A model generated the notes under the pieces. That model did no database searches, was not told the DNA's origin, and saw nothing but the letters and a program-made list of their open reading frames with translations. A program made the translations under genes and the position numbers. This document shows, one piece after another, positions 23,859 through 32,118 of a stretch of 43,589 bases of DNA (positions are counted from its first letter, which is position 1; the number at the start of each line of letters is the position of its first letter). This DNA comes from Deltaproteobacteria bacterium (GTDB taxonomy: Bacteria; Bdellovibrionota; UBA1018; UBA923): positions 1 through 43,589 of the forward strand of contig JACPKS010000077.1 of the NCBI GenBank assembly GCA_016186905.1. Reading direction: 5' to 3'.

Positions 23859-25349
23859 ATGTTTTTCCCACTTTTCAAAGAGCTGCCGATCTCATTTTTT
23901 CGTCCTTTGAGCGGGAAGCTTGCGCCGATCTATTGGGCGGCCATTCACACCTTGTACAACCTGGATTTCGAAGGAGAGCCTTTCGAGATCACCCAGGACG
24001 TGGCGATTGAGCAAACGGCGCTTTTGCTTGAGCAGACTCCCGAGTTCAATGCTTTTCCCGAGAGGCTCCGCGAGGAGTTGGGGCAGGACGTCGAGGAAGG
24101 AGGGCCGGGCCCCGAGGCGGGCGCGGATCCCGGAGCGGAGGTGGGCGAGGAGCGCGCCGCACGAGCTCTCGCACGCCAGCTTCTCAAACGCCTCGAACGC
24201 TGCGGATGGTTCGACTACGAGTATCGGGAGTCGCGCAAGGGTTACGTGCTCAACTTCCGGGATTACGCCGCGCGGATCATCCACACGCTCACCCAGGTCG
24301 CTCAACAGGAGCAGCCCGTCTTCGAAGGACTCGCCCATTCCATCAAAAGCGCGCTTAGCCAGACCGAAATCGATGAAAAGCCGGGTGTTGCCCTTTATAA
24401 CGCGCAGAAATCCACCCGGGATCTCGTGCGCGAGATCAAGATCCTCTCGCGAAACATCCATCGCTACCCCGAACGGGCGCTCAAGGAGGCTTCGACCGCC
24501 AAAGCCTTGCTCGAGCTGCAACTGGATATTTATCAAAAAAAGGTCGTCGACTCGAGCTACCACCGTTTCAAGACAACCGACAACATCTTCAAGTACCGAA
24601 GCTTCATCCTCGCTCAGCTCTCCAAGCTCGAGGACGATCCCGTGCTTTCGGCATCCGCGACTCAATGGATCTCGAAGAACCAAGCCCTGGGATACGAAGA
24701 CGCCGATGCGCGTTTCGATGAATGGCGGGGGCTGATCCGCTCGCAGATGGCCACCATCCATGTTCTGACGGACGACCTGGACCGGAAAAACGCGCGCTAC
24801 ACCGCGACCACGCTTCAGAAGATCAGTTACCTGCTCAACCAGGAGCGCGATCTGCAGGGAAAGCTTGTCAAATATCTCAAAGCCGTCGCGGAAATGGAGG
24901 ACACTCGTGCTTGGGCGCTGGATGCGGGCCTTCCCTGCTTCGCCGTGAGCCACTTCGATGAGGGATCCCTTTACGTCCGGCCCAAGGACCGTGCGCCGCT
25001 CGAGCTGGCGGAGATACCGCTCGGCGAGGCTTTGGATGACGAAAGGAAACGCGAACTGATTCGAAGCGCGCGCACGCTGGTTGGCGGCCAGTACTCGAGC
25101 GCCAGGGTTTACGGCATCGCACTGGAGATGCTCCGGGAGCGGGGCTTCGTCGCCGTGAGCGAGTTCAAGCTCGAGAGAACCGAGGACCTGACGCGATTGG
25201 TCTTTCTCTCTTATCACGGCCGGGATCGCCGCGCTCCGTATGAGCTGCGGCTGCCCGCCTCGTGGAAGCAAACGGATCTTCGGATCGGGCGTTTCAAGGT
25301 GCGCCCTGGAGAGTTCCACCTAAAAGAAATCCAAGGAGTTGACTCATGA
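23859..25349 (+). CDS. jetA: Wadjet defence protein JetA (kleisin-like, DUF5716-like)
   Basis: A 496-residue protein opening with LFKELPISFFRPLSGKLAPIYW, a pattern I associate with JetA proteins of the DUF5716 type. It is mostly helical, with an acidic Gly/Pro/Glu linker at about residues 78-95 and a winged-helix-like C-terminus. In Wadjet, JetA is the MukF-like kleisin that links the JetC heads and carries JetB. ATG 23859 is used; GGAGG lies 11 bases upstream, and TTG 23850 is the alternative. It is the first of four genes with overlapping ends, in the order A-B-C-D. The DUF5716 resemblance and DUF4194 partner suggest a type III-like system, which is tentative. Confidence 0.85.
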   Translation: MFFPLFKELPISFFRPLSGKLAPIYWAAIHTLYNLDFEGEPFEITQDVAIEQTALLLEQTPEFNAFPERLREELGQDVEEGGPGPEAGADPGAEVGEERAARALARQLLKRLERCGWFDYEYRESRKGYVLNFRDYAARIIHTLTQVAQQEQPVFEGLAHSIKSALSQTEIDEKPGVALYNAQKSTRDLVREIKILSRNIHRYPERALKEASTAKALLELQLDIYQKKVVDSSYHRFKTTDNIFKYRSFILAQLSKLEDDPVLSASATQWISKNQALGYEDADARFDEWRGLIRSQMATIHVLTDDLDRKNARYTATTLQKISYLLNQERDLQGKLVKYLKAVAEMEDTRAWALDAGLPCFAVSHFDEGSLYVRPKDRAPLELAEIPLGEALDDERKRELIRSARTLVGGQYSSARVYGIALEMLRERGFVAVSEFKLERTEDLTRLVFLSYHGRDRRAPYELRLPASWKQTDLRIGRFKVRPGEFHLKEIQGVDS

Positions 25350-26041
25350 GTGACGCAAGAGCCGATCTTGCCCCGGAAGTGTTCCTGGCCGAGTTCCCGC
25401 GCCTCGACGATCGTGGCCGCCGCCTCTTCGCGGAGGTTATCCAGGCGCTTCAACTCCGTTGCTATGTCCTGCGCGGTGGTGCGCTTCGCGTGGATCCCGG
25501 GTACAGGTTCATCGAGAAGCATGAGGAGCTCGTGAACGCTTATCTTTCGCTTGGCGGCTGGCGGCTTCACCTGGACCGGGAGCGAGGCGTAGCACGCCTC
25601 TACCATCCGGAATCCTCCGGTCGAGCCCGGTTCAACAAGGTCGAGACCACGTTGATCCTCGCGCTGAGGATCTTTTATCACGAGCAGAAGCAGATCGTCA
25701 GCGAGAGCATCGAGACCGTCGTCTCGGTCGGGGCATTGCGCGAGAAGTTGCACTCCCTGCTGCCCGCGCAAGCGGTTCGTCCGTTTTTGAGCCGCAAGAC
25801 GTTGGGCAGCGTGTTTCGGCGCCTCGAGAAGTTCGGCATCGTCTCGTTCGTGGGTTCCTCCCTTTTGATCAACGACGAGACCCGGCTTCGGATCGAACCC
25901 GTGCTGGAGCACCTGGTGTCTTCGCAGTCGGCCGATGAGATCGGGCAAAGGCTCAAGGAACTCTATGAAGGCACGGCCGGCGCCGAGGTTGGCGAGGCCG
26001 GTGGCGGCGACGAAGCCTTGGAAGCGGAGATCATCCAATGA
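25346..26041 (+). CDS. jetB: Wadjet defence protein JetB (MukE-like, DUF4194)
   Basis: A 231-residue DUF4194 protein, the MukE-like subunit of Wadjet. It has two winged-helix-type regions (LVNAYLSLGGWRLHLD and RKTLGSVFRRLEKFGIVSF) and the ALRIFYHEQK segment in the middle. JetB binds the kleisin JetA and helps the complex grip DNA. Its last 20 residues are Gly/Glu rich and look like a flexible tail. The ATG overlaps the jetA stop by 4 bases, and its own stop overlaps jetC by 4 bases. Confidence 0.88.
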   Translation: MSDARADLAPEVFLAEFPRLDDRGRRLFAEVIQALQLRCYVLRGGALRVDPGYRFIEKHEELVNAYLSLGGWRLHLDRERGVARLYHPESSGRARFNKVETTLILALRIFYHEQKQIVSESIETVVSVGALREKLHSLLPAQAVRPFLSRKTLGSVFRRLEKFGIVSFVGSSLLINDETRLRIEPVLEHLVSSQSADEIGQRLKELYEGTAGAEVGEAGGGDEALEAEIIQ

Positions 26042-29000
26042 AAAAGCTGACGCGTATCCGTTTGGTGAACTGGTACCACATCGAGGACGAGACGATGCCC
26101 GTGGAGGGCTCGGTCCTGTTTATGGGGGACAATGGCTCCGGCAAGTCGACGATCCTCGATGCCGTGCAGTTCGCGCTCGTGGCGGATCTGTCGCAGGTGC
26201 GGTTCAATCAGGCCGCCAACGAGAACGCCGCGCGCTCCCTGCAGGGATATACACGCTGGATGACCAACTCCGGCGGAAGCAAGGAGACCCATCAGTACAA
26301 CCGCGGGGATTGCACGAGCTACGTCCTTCTGGAGTTCCTGGAGAAAGGCCCGGCTGGAAATTCGGTCTTCACCATCGGCGCGGTGATCGACAGTTTCAAG
26401 GACGGACGCGACCCGCGCCGCCTGCACTTCGCCGCCCACGCAAGTGCCATCGCCGACATCCCGGTATTCCGCGAAGGGGCCAGGGTGCCGATGACTTCAG
26501 CCGAGTTTCGCCGCCTCATGGCCACACGCAAAGGATTTTTCGGTTCACACGAGCCGGGCGCGTTCCGGGACGACCTGCTTACCCGGCTGGGCAAGCTTTC
26601 CCCGGATTTCACCAAGGTCCTGGTCAAAGCCCAGGCATTCAAGCCGCTGGGGCAGGTCCACCAGTTCGTCATGGATTTCCTGCTCGACGCGAAACCGCTG
26701 GAAACGCAGAATCTTCAAAACAACCTCGCCCATTACAAGGCCCTTGAACAGAAGGCGAACGAGGCGGAGCGTCGGGTCACCCGGCTCGAGGAAATCCGGG
26801 GCAAGAGTGAGGATTTGGCCCGGGTCCGCGAGGAATCGCGTCAGTGCCGTTATCTGGAGCTGCGTGGGCGCGCTGGCGTCCAGGAAGCGCTCGTCGCCAA
26901 GCACGAAAAGGATCTCGGGGTGGCGGAAGGCCTCCAGGAGCGCTTCCGAGCGGAGATCCAGAAACAGGCGCTCTCCCTGGACGCATGCGAGCGGGAGATC
27001 GGGTCCGTTTACCGGTCGCTTTCGCGGAATTCCGCTTATTTGGAAAGAGAGCGGGTCCGGTCCGATCTTTCCGTGCTCAAAAAGCAGCTCGTGGAAGCCT
27101 CCTCCGCGATCGCGGCCTGCGAGTCCTTGGAGCGTGAGCTTCAGGCGATCGCCCAGGAGCTTCGTCCCGTTCTGGAAGAGGAGAAGATCAGCGGCCTGAA
27201 TTGGGAAGAGATCGCCTACCGCATGCGCGCCGCGAGGGATCGCGCGCAGGCCGAGCTGGATCGCCTGAAAACCGAAGGGGAAGCTCTTCAAGCCAGGTTA
27301 AGCGACCTTAAAAATGGCATTCGGCCCTATCCTAAAGAAACGAAAGCGCTCAAGGAGTTGATCGAGGATCAGCTCGGAAAGCCAGCTCCGCTTCTTTGCG
27401 AGCTCCTGGAAGTGGATGACGAGCGCTGGCAAAGCGCGGTGGAAGGGTACCTCAACACGCGGCGCTTCGACATCGTCCCGGAACCCGAGCTTTTCCGGAA
27501 AGCGCTTTCACTCTATGAAAAAATGAAGGTTCAGCTTCAGATCCACGGCGCCGGCCTTGTGGATTCCGAGAAAGCGCTCGGATCGCGCGCACATGCCAGA
27601 AAAGGCTCTTTGGCGGCGGTGGTATCCAGCCCGAATCATCACGCGAAGGCTTACGCCGACTTCCTGATGGGCGACGTCATGCGCTGCGAATCCGAGAAAG
27701 AGCTGCGGCAGCATTCACGCGCGATCACGCCGACCTGCATGGTATACCAGAACCACGCGGCCCGGCAGACCCCTTTTCATGTCTATGAGGCCTGGCACAT
27801 CGGCGCCCGGGGGCATGCGAGGCTCAAGGAACGCACGGAGCAGGAGATCACGGCCGCATTCGAGGCATTTAAGCTCGCCGCAGCCGCTGTGGCGCGATGG
27901 CAGCGCTGTACTGAGCTTTCGGCCAAAGCGGCGCAATCGGCTTCGATGGTGGCTGGCATTCCCGCGCTGCGGACCCGGCTAGCGGAGCTCGAAGCGGATC
28001 ACCTTCGCTTGGCGAAGCATTTCGAAAGCATCGATGCCACGGAGATCGCAGTACTGGAGACCCGGCTCGCCGATCTGTCCCGCGAAAAACAGGCGGCTCA
28101 AGCGGCTCTGGATGCCGCTAACCGGGAAATCGGCCAGGCGCAGGAGCGAGCCAAGCAAGCCGAGGAGCTCCTGCAAGAGGCGAAACGGGCGCGCGACCTT
28201 GAGTTCGCGCAGATCGCCGCCGAGATCGCGGGTGAGTTGATGCAAACCTACGTCGCGGAGCTCGAAGGGCGCTACCAAGAGCAGCTCAAGGACGGGCGCG
28301 CTCCCGAAAAGATCGTCGAAGTCTATGCATCGCAGCGCAAGAATCGGGAAACGCAGGCCACCAATCTTCTTCAGGACCTGACACTCCAGCGCGCCGAGTA
28401 CAACAACGTCTTTGGGTTCTCAGCACCCGTCTTGGGCGAGGAGTTTGCCCCTTATCTCGAGGAGCTCGAGGCTTGGAAGAACAGCCATCTCCCGGAGTAT
28501 CGCCGGAAGATCGAAAGCGCCAAGGAGAGCGCGCTCCAGCAACTGATGGAGGATATCGTGCACAAGCTGCGCGAAAACCTGGATCTGATCCCGGATCAGT
28601 TCGATCAGATCAATCGCACTTTGCGCGGCTTCCATTTCGGCTATGACCAGTATCAGTTCACTTACCGGATCAAGCGCGAGTTCGAGTCTTTCGAAAAGCT
28701 GATCCGCGAGGCGGCACAGTACGAGCGCCAGCCGCTTTTCGAAACGAACTGGCGCGAGCGTTTCCGGGACGGCGGTGCGCTCGAGGCGCTCTTCACGAGC
28801 CTCGTGAGCGGATCGAGCTCGCAGGTGGAAGAGGAGCTCAGGCAGTACTCCGATTACCGCGAGTACTACGAATACGACCTCAAGATCCTGCATTCCGACG
28901 GCACGAGCTCGATGTTCAGCCAGGTCAACCGCTGGAAGTCGGGCGGAGAGACGCAGGCGCCATATTACATCGCGGTCCTGGCGTCGCTCTATCGCCTTTA

Positions 29001-29319
29001 TCGCCTGACTCCCGAGCAGGTCGCCAAGCAGCGAGGAACCATCGGATTGGTGATCCTTGACGAGGCCTTCAACAAGATGGACGAAGATCGCCTCAAGGCG
29101 ACGTTGGCGTTCACGCGCAAGCTCGGGCTTCAGCTGATCATGGCGACTCCCAAGGAACGCGCCGAGTTCATCATCCCGTACGTGGAGTCCTGTTTCATCG
29201 TGGCGAAGGACCCGCGCACGGGCCGCGCCTTCGTGGCGGATTTCCATCAGGAGTTCGAGCATGAGAATGATTACGCCGCGCCAAAGGCGGCTGCTCAACC
29301 TGCTGCTCAACCGGTTTGA
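26038..29319 (+). CDS. jetC: Wadjet defence protein JetC (SMC/MukB-like ATPase)
   Basis: A 1093-residue SMC-type ATPase. Walker A is GDNGSGKST (30-38). Two long coiled-coil arms flank a hinge around residues 440-580. The ABC signature is SGGETQAPYY at about 967, and Walker B is LVILDEAFNKMDED at about 1002-1015. In Wadjet, JetC dimers extrude loops on small circular DNA such as plasmids, and JetD then cuts it. All ATPase motifs look intact. The end overlaps jetD by 59 bases in another frame; the final Ala/Gln-rich residues (AAPKAAAQPAAQPV) lie in that overlap and look like an extension. Confidence 0.92.
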   Translation: MKKLTRIRLVNWYHIEDETMPVEGSVLFMGDNGSGKSTILDAVQFALVADLSQVRFNQAANENAARSLQGYTRWMTNSGGSKETHQYNRGDCTSYVLLEFLEKGPAGNSVFTIGAVIDSFKDGRDPRRLHFAAHASAIADIPVFREGARVPMTSAEFRRLMATRKGFFGSHEPGAFRDDLLTRLGKLSPDFTKVLVKAQAFKPLGQVHQFVMDFLLDAKPLETQNLQNNLAHYKALEQKANEAERRVTRLEEIRGKSEDLARVREESRQCRYLELRGRAGVQEALVAKHEKDLGVAEGLQERFRAEIQKQALSLDACEREIGSVYRSLSRNSAYLERERVRSDLSVLKKQLVEASSAIAACESLERELQAIAQELRPVLEEEKISGLNWEEIAYRMRAARDRAQAELDRLKTEGEALQARLSDLKNGIRPYPKETKALKELIEDQLGKPAPLLCELLEVDDERWQSAVEGYLNTRRFDIVPEPELFRKALSLYEKMKVQLQIHGAGLVDSEKALGSRAHARKGSLAAVVSSPNHHAKAYADFLMGDVMRCESEKELRQHSRAITPTCMVYQNHAARQTPFHVYEAWHIGARGHARLKERTEQEITAAFEAFKLAAAAVARWQRCTELSAKAAQSASMVAGIPALRTRLAELEADHLRLAKHFESIDATEIAVLETRLADLSREKQAAQAALDAANREIGQAQERAKQAEELLQEAKRARDLEFAQIAAEIAGELMQTYVAELEGRYQEQLKDGRAPEKIVEVYASQRKNRETQATNLLQDLTLQRAEYNNVFGFSAPVLGEEFAPYLEELEAWKNSHLPEYRRKIESAKESALQQLMEDIVHKLRENLDLIPDQFDQINRTLRGFHFGYDQYQFTYRIKREFESFEKLIREAAQYERQPLFETNWRERFRDGGALEALFTSLVSGSSSQVEEELRQYSDYREYYEYDLKILHSDGTSSMFSQVNRWKSGGETQAPYYIAVLASLYRLYRLTPEQVAKQRGTIGLVILDEAFNKMDEDRLKATLAFTRKLGLQLIMATPKERAEFIIPYVESCFIVAKDPRTGRAFVADFHQEFEHENDYAAPKAAAQPAAQPV

Positions 29320-30520
29320 GGCAGCCTCCTCGGGCAGAAGACCGTCGATCACGATGACGGCGGAGCGCTTTCCGGAGTACTTCGCCGACTCCGAGCCCGT
29401 GCGCGTCCGGCAGTGGGAAGAGGAGATCCGTGCCGTTGAGGCGCTGGGCTGGATCAGTCTCGACTGGGGGCGGGGCGCTGATTCGCACCGGCTGATTCGC
29501 ACCAGGCTCAACGTCGATCAAGCGACAGAGATCGCAGGGGCTTTGGGCCGAATGACTGCCGACGAGTTCGCCCGTTCTCTGGATGCGGCGATCGCGAAGT
29601 GTTTGCAGGGGGGCGCCCCATCCTGGCTTCGTGCTTTCCTGGGCACGGAGCGCGAGAGATGGAAGGTGAGTCGTCCACCCTCGGCTGAGACAAGGAAAGA
29701 GCAGCTCGATGAGTACCGCTTGATCTACTTGGCCGTAGAGCGGCTCGCGGCCAATCGCGAACGCCTCACCTGGCGTCAGTTCTCGGTCGCGCATTTCAGC
29801 GACAGCAAGAGGCTCCTTTCCCTGAAACCCAGAATCTGCCGGATTCTCGCGGCGCATGCTTTGGGTCAGCATCAGACCGAAGATCCGGACGAGGCCGCGG
29901 TCTTGTCGCATTTCGGGATCGATTTGAAAGCAGGAATCGTTTTGATGAGCGGACCGGCGCGCATCGAGTTCCCGAAAAGCGCGCTGAAGATTGATGGGGA
30001 TCAATGGAAGCCCTTCCTGGCGGTACCCGAGGAGATGCTGGCGGAATTCGTTCTGGACGTTTCGGACGCTCGCGCGATCCTGACGATCGAGAACGAGGAG
30101 TCTTTCCACGCGTTCGCGCGCTCAGGAGCGAAGCCGGACTGGCTGACGCTCTATTTGGGCGGTTTCCCTTCGAAGCAGAAGCTGCGATTGCTGCGGGCGC
30201 TTCGCGAAAGGGGATTGCCGTTCCATCATTGGGGCGACCTGGACTGCGGCGGGATCGATATTTTTCTCTATCTGGAGCGCGAGCTCGGGATCGCGATCGC
30301 GCCGCTCGGAATGGAGCCCGAGAGGCTGCGCGAGCTCGATCGCAGCTGCCGAGAGCTGGCGGGCGGTGAAATTGCCCGGCTCTTGAGGATTCGAGGCGAG
30401 CTTTCTCCGGAGCATGCTTTGTGCTCTCTCATCGACGAGATGATGAGGTCGGGCAAGAAGCTCGAACAGGAGGCGCTACTGGACCCCTTCAGGCCGCCAG
30501 AGCGCTCGACCGGACTCTGA
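29261..30520 (+). CDS. jetD: Wadjet defence nuclease JetD (TOPRIM-like)
   Basis: A 419-residue protein with the JetD architecture: an N-terminal winged-helix region (DUF3322-like, about 1-190) and a C-terminal TOPRIM-like nuclease (DUF2220-like). TOPRIM acidic residues are visible in LTIENEES (about 272-279) and GDLDCGGIDIF (about 325-335). In characterised Wadjet this subunit cleaves plasmid DNA after JetABC loop extrusion. ATG 29261 has AGGAG 7 bases upstream and lies inside jetC, giving strong coupling. The catalytic motif looks complete, so the system is probably functional. Confidence 0.88.
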   Translation: MRMITPRQRRLLNLLLNRFEAASSGRRPSITMTAERFPEYFADSEPVRVRQWEEEIRAVEALGWISLDWGRGADSHRLIRTRLNVDQATEIAGALGRMTADEFARSLDAAIAKCLQGGAPSWLRAFLGTERERWKVSRPPSAETRKEQLDEYRLIYLAVERLAANRERLTWRQFSVAHFSDSKRLLSLKPRICRILAAHALGQHQTEDPDEAAVLSHFGIDLKAGIVLMSGPARIEFPKSALKIDGDQWKPFLAVPEEMLAEFVLDVSDARAILTIENEESFHAFARSGAKPDWLTLYLGGFPSKQKLRLLRALRERGLPFHHWGDLDCGGIDIFLYLERELGIAIAPLGMEPERLRELDRSCRELAGGEIARLLRIRGELSPEHALCSLIDEMMRSGKKLEQEALLDPFRPPERSTGL

Positions 30521-30550
30521 CGGAACTCACTCATCATTGCAGGGTAATAA

Positions 30551-30760
30551 TGGTGGAAATTCATTCGGCATCTAACCTTCGTCATTCCTGAAAAATTGAT
30601 CGCGGAAGCGAAGAAAACGGCTGGCGTCAAAACGAAAACACAGGCGGTTATCCTCGCGCTTGAGGAGTTCATCCAACGCCGCAAAAGCCGGCGCGTTCTT
30701 GAGCTCAGGGGAACGCTCAAATCGGATTACCATCACAAACCCTTGCGCATGAAGAGGTAA
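30551..30760 (+). pseudogene. vapB: VapB-type antitoxin with no in-frame start codon
   Basis: The frame from 30551 to the TAA at 30758 encodes a VapB antitoxin of the short type: VIPEKLIAEAKKTAGVKTKTQAVILALEEFIQRR (DNA-binding first half), then a tail ending SDYHHKPLRMKR that would bind the toxin. No ATG, GTG or TTG occurs in this frame before VIPEK; a stop (TAA) lies at 30548. The only nearby ATG, at 30550, is in another frame and stops after 13 codons. A one-base indel near 30580 would connect them. The toxin gene follows one base after the stop. Either the antitoxin is broken, an unusual start is used, or a base is miscalled. Confidence 0.65.
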
Positions 30761-30761
30761 G

Positions 30762-31145
30762 ATGCACCTTGTAGATACTTCGGTCTGGATTGATTTCCTC
30801 AGAGGAAAGGAAACGCCACGCGTCGGCTTGCTTGAATCCCTCCTGGAGTCGGGGGATGCGGCGATCTGCGAGACGATTTTCTATGAGATCTGTATCGGAG
30901 CCGCTTCGCCGCGGCAGTTTCGAAATTATCGAGAGCGTTTTTCCGGGATTCCGTTCCTGAGACTTCCACAAAACTGGCATCTTCAGGGCGCGGAAATGGG
31001 GTATCGGCTGCGAAGCGAAGGGTACAAGCCCTATCTTTCGGACCTGACGATCGCGTTGACGGCGATTCTGAATCAAGTTCCCCTGCTGACCGCGGATAAG
31101 GATTTCGAGGCGTATCGACGGTTGTACGATCTTGCCGTGGAATAG
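30762..31145 (+). CDS. vapC: VapC-type PIN-domain ribonuclease toxin
   Basis: A 127-residue PIN-domain toxin. The four acidic residues that bind Mg2+ are in place: Asp5 (VDTSVWIDF), Glu42 (FYEIC), Asp94 (LSDLTIA) and Asp112 (TADKDF). VapC toxins cut tRNA or rRNA and are held inactive by VapB. It directly follows the vapB frame. If vapB is truly dead, an intact vapC should be harmful, so either expression is low or the antitoxin still gets made. The stop codon lies in a 12-base tandem duplication. Confidence 0.9.
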   Translation: MHLVDTSVWIDFLRGKETPRVGLLESLLESGDAAICETIFYEICIGAASPRQFRNYRERFSGIPFLRLPQNWHLQGAEMGYRLRSEGYKPYLSDLTIALTAILNQVPLLTADKDFEAYRRLYDLAVE

Positions 31146-31157
31146 GCCGTGGAATAG
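31134..31157 (+). repeat. 12-base tandem duplication spanning the vapC stop
   Basis: GCCGTGGAATAG occurs twice in tandem, at 31134-31145 and 31146-31157. Each copy contains the in-frame TAG, so the duplication gives vapC a second stop and does not change the protein. It looks like a recent slippage event. Confidence 0.8.
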
Positions 31158-31213
31158 GTTAAGACGGGGCGCACGCCAGAGTGCCTGATCTTGAACTTTT
31201 CCTGGGCTGTGAA

Positions 31214-31233
31214 ATACTTGCGGATACAAGTAT
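31214..31233. repeat. inverted repeat upstream of a secreted-protein gene
   Basis: ATACTTG-CGGATA-CAAGTAT is a perfect 7-base inverted repeat with a 6-base spacer, 77 bases before the next ATG. There is no T tail, so it is more likely an operator than a terminator. Confidence 0.4.
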
Positions 31234-31297
31234 GCGGAATTATTCTGTGCGAGTCACTCCGCCATTTTTTTCCTCCTTGAGAACGACTGAATTGTAA

Positions 31298-31303
31298 TAG
31301 AAT
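31298..31303 (+). promoter_or_regulatory. -10 element (TAGAAT) suggesting a leaderless transcript
   Basis: TAGAAT lies 6 bases before the ATG at 31310, with a suboptimal TTGAGA 15 bases upstream. No ribosome binding site is seen. Transcription would start at or near the ATG. The same TAGAATC occurs before the gene at 33198. Confidence 0.3.
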
Positions 31304-31309
31304 CAAGGC

Positions 31310-31948
31310 ATGAAGACCTTAATGCTCATTATCGCTTCGGCTTTCTTATCGCCGGCAAGTGCGCTCTCGCAGACCAGCGACACGGTGCTTGGCAATGTTC
31401 TGTGCGCCGCGAACAACGACGGGCAGTCGACCCAGTCCAGGGCCTGGTTCAACACAAAACCCCTGAGTCCGGGCGCGAGCCGGTCTTTGGAGGCCGACCA
31501 AGAAAACTACCGCATCCTTTTTCACCGCGGCACCGAGATGGGTTCCGACAAAACAAAAATAAAAATCACGATCCTGCCGAAGGGATTCGCAAAACTGCGG
31601 TTTCAGAAAAACTCGCCGCCGGGTTACGCGCCGATCGATTCCAAAGACGGCGAGCTGACCGGCGGAGCGCATGGGCTCGCGGTGATCGCGAACGTCGGAG
31701 ACCAGGTGAAATTCCAGTTCAGCGTGAATGGGATGCCTGAAACGATCGTGACTTGCAAGGTTCTGGATGAGGACGAGACGAAATCGTATCACAACGATCC
31801 GAACAAGCTGCTTTCGCTCATGGCACCCGAGAAATTCGTGAATCCCAAAATTAGCGACACCGCCATGCCCGACAAACCCGCGGATACGGCAACCGCTTCG
31901 GGCAGAACCAAGAAAGAATCCAGGGCCCGCGTTCTCGAATCCAACTAA
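31310..31948 (+). CDS. secreted protein of unknown function (212 aa)
   Basis: A 212-residue protein with a signal peptide (MKTLMLIIASAFLSPASALS, cleavage near ALS-QT). The mature domain (about 20-150) looks beta-rich with two cysteines (NVLCAANN and VTCKVL) that could form a disulphide. The last 60 residues are polar, Lys/Asp rich and probably disordered. Unrecognised family. The start ATG has no clear ribosome binding site. It is followed by the sigma-54 promoter region of the next gene, so the two are probably not co-transcribed. Confidence 0.72.
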   Translation: MKTLMLIIASAFLSPASALSQTSDTVLGNVLCAANNDGQSTQSRAWFNTKPLSPGASRSLEADQENYRILFHRGTEMGSDKTKIKITILPKGFAKLRFQKNSPPGYAPIDSKDGELTGGAHGLAVIANVGDQVKFQFSVNGMPETIVTCKVLDEDETKSYHNDPNKLLSLMAPEKFVNPKISDTAMPDKPADTATASGRTKKESRARVLESN

Positions 31949-32004
31949 GGATCGCGCGTCCCAGTTGGTTTTTTCATGAATTATTTCCATTAAACCTGCG
32001 ACTA

Positions 32005-32019
32005 AGCGCACCTTGCGCT
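32005..32019. promoter_or_regulatory. inverted repeat upstream of a sigma-54 promoter
   Basis: AGCGCA-CCT-TGCGCT is a perfect palindrome centred about 50 bases before the -24 element. It could be the binding site of the enhancer-binding activator, although such sites usually lie somewhat further upstream. Confidence 0.4.
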
Positions 32020-32059
32020 GCATTAATTCGTGCGGCGCCTGATATACCGGCTTTTTAGC

Positions 32060-32075
32060 TGGCACGGCGATTGCT
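32060..32075 (+). promoter_or_regulatory. sigma-54 (RpoN) -24/-12 promoter
   Basis: TGGCACG-GCGA-TTGCT matches the sigma-54 consensus at every conserved base: GG at 32061-32062 and GC at 32073-32074, exactly ten bases between them. The transcript would start near 32086, about 33 bases before the GTG of the outer-membrane protein gene. Sigma-54 promoters need an ATP-driven activator, so this gene should be tightly regulated. Confidence 0.7.
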
Positions 32076-32118
32076 CATCTGCCAGCGCGGAATCGACAAA
32101 TTTTAATAAGGAGTTCCC

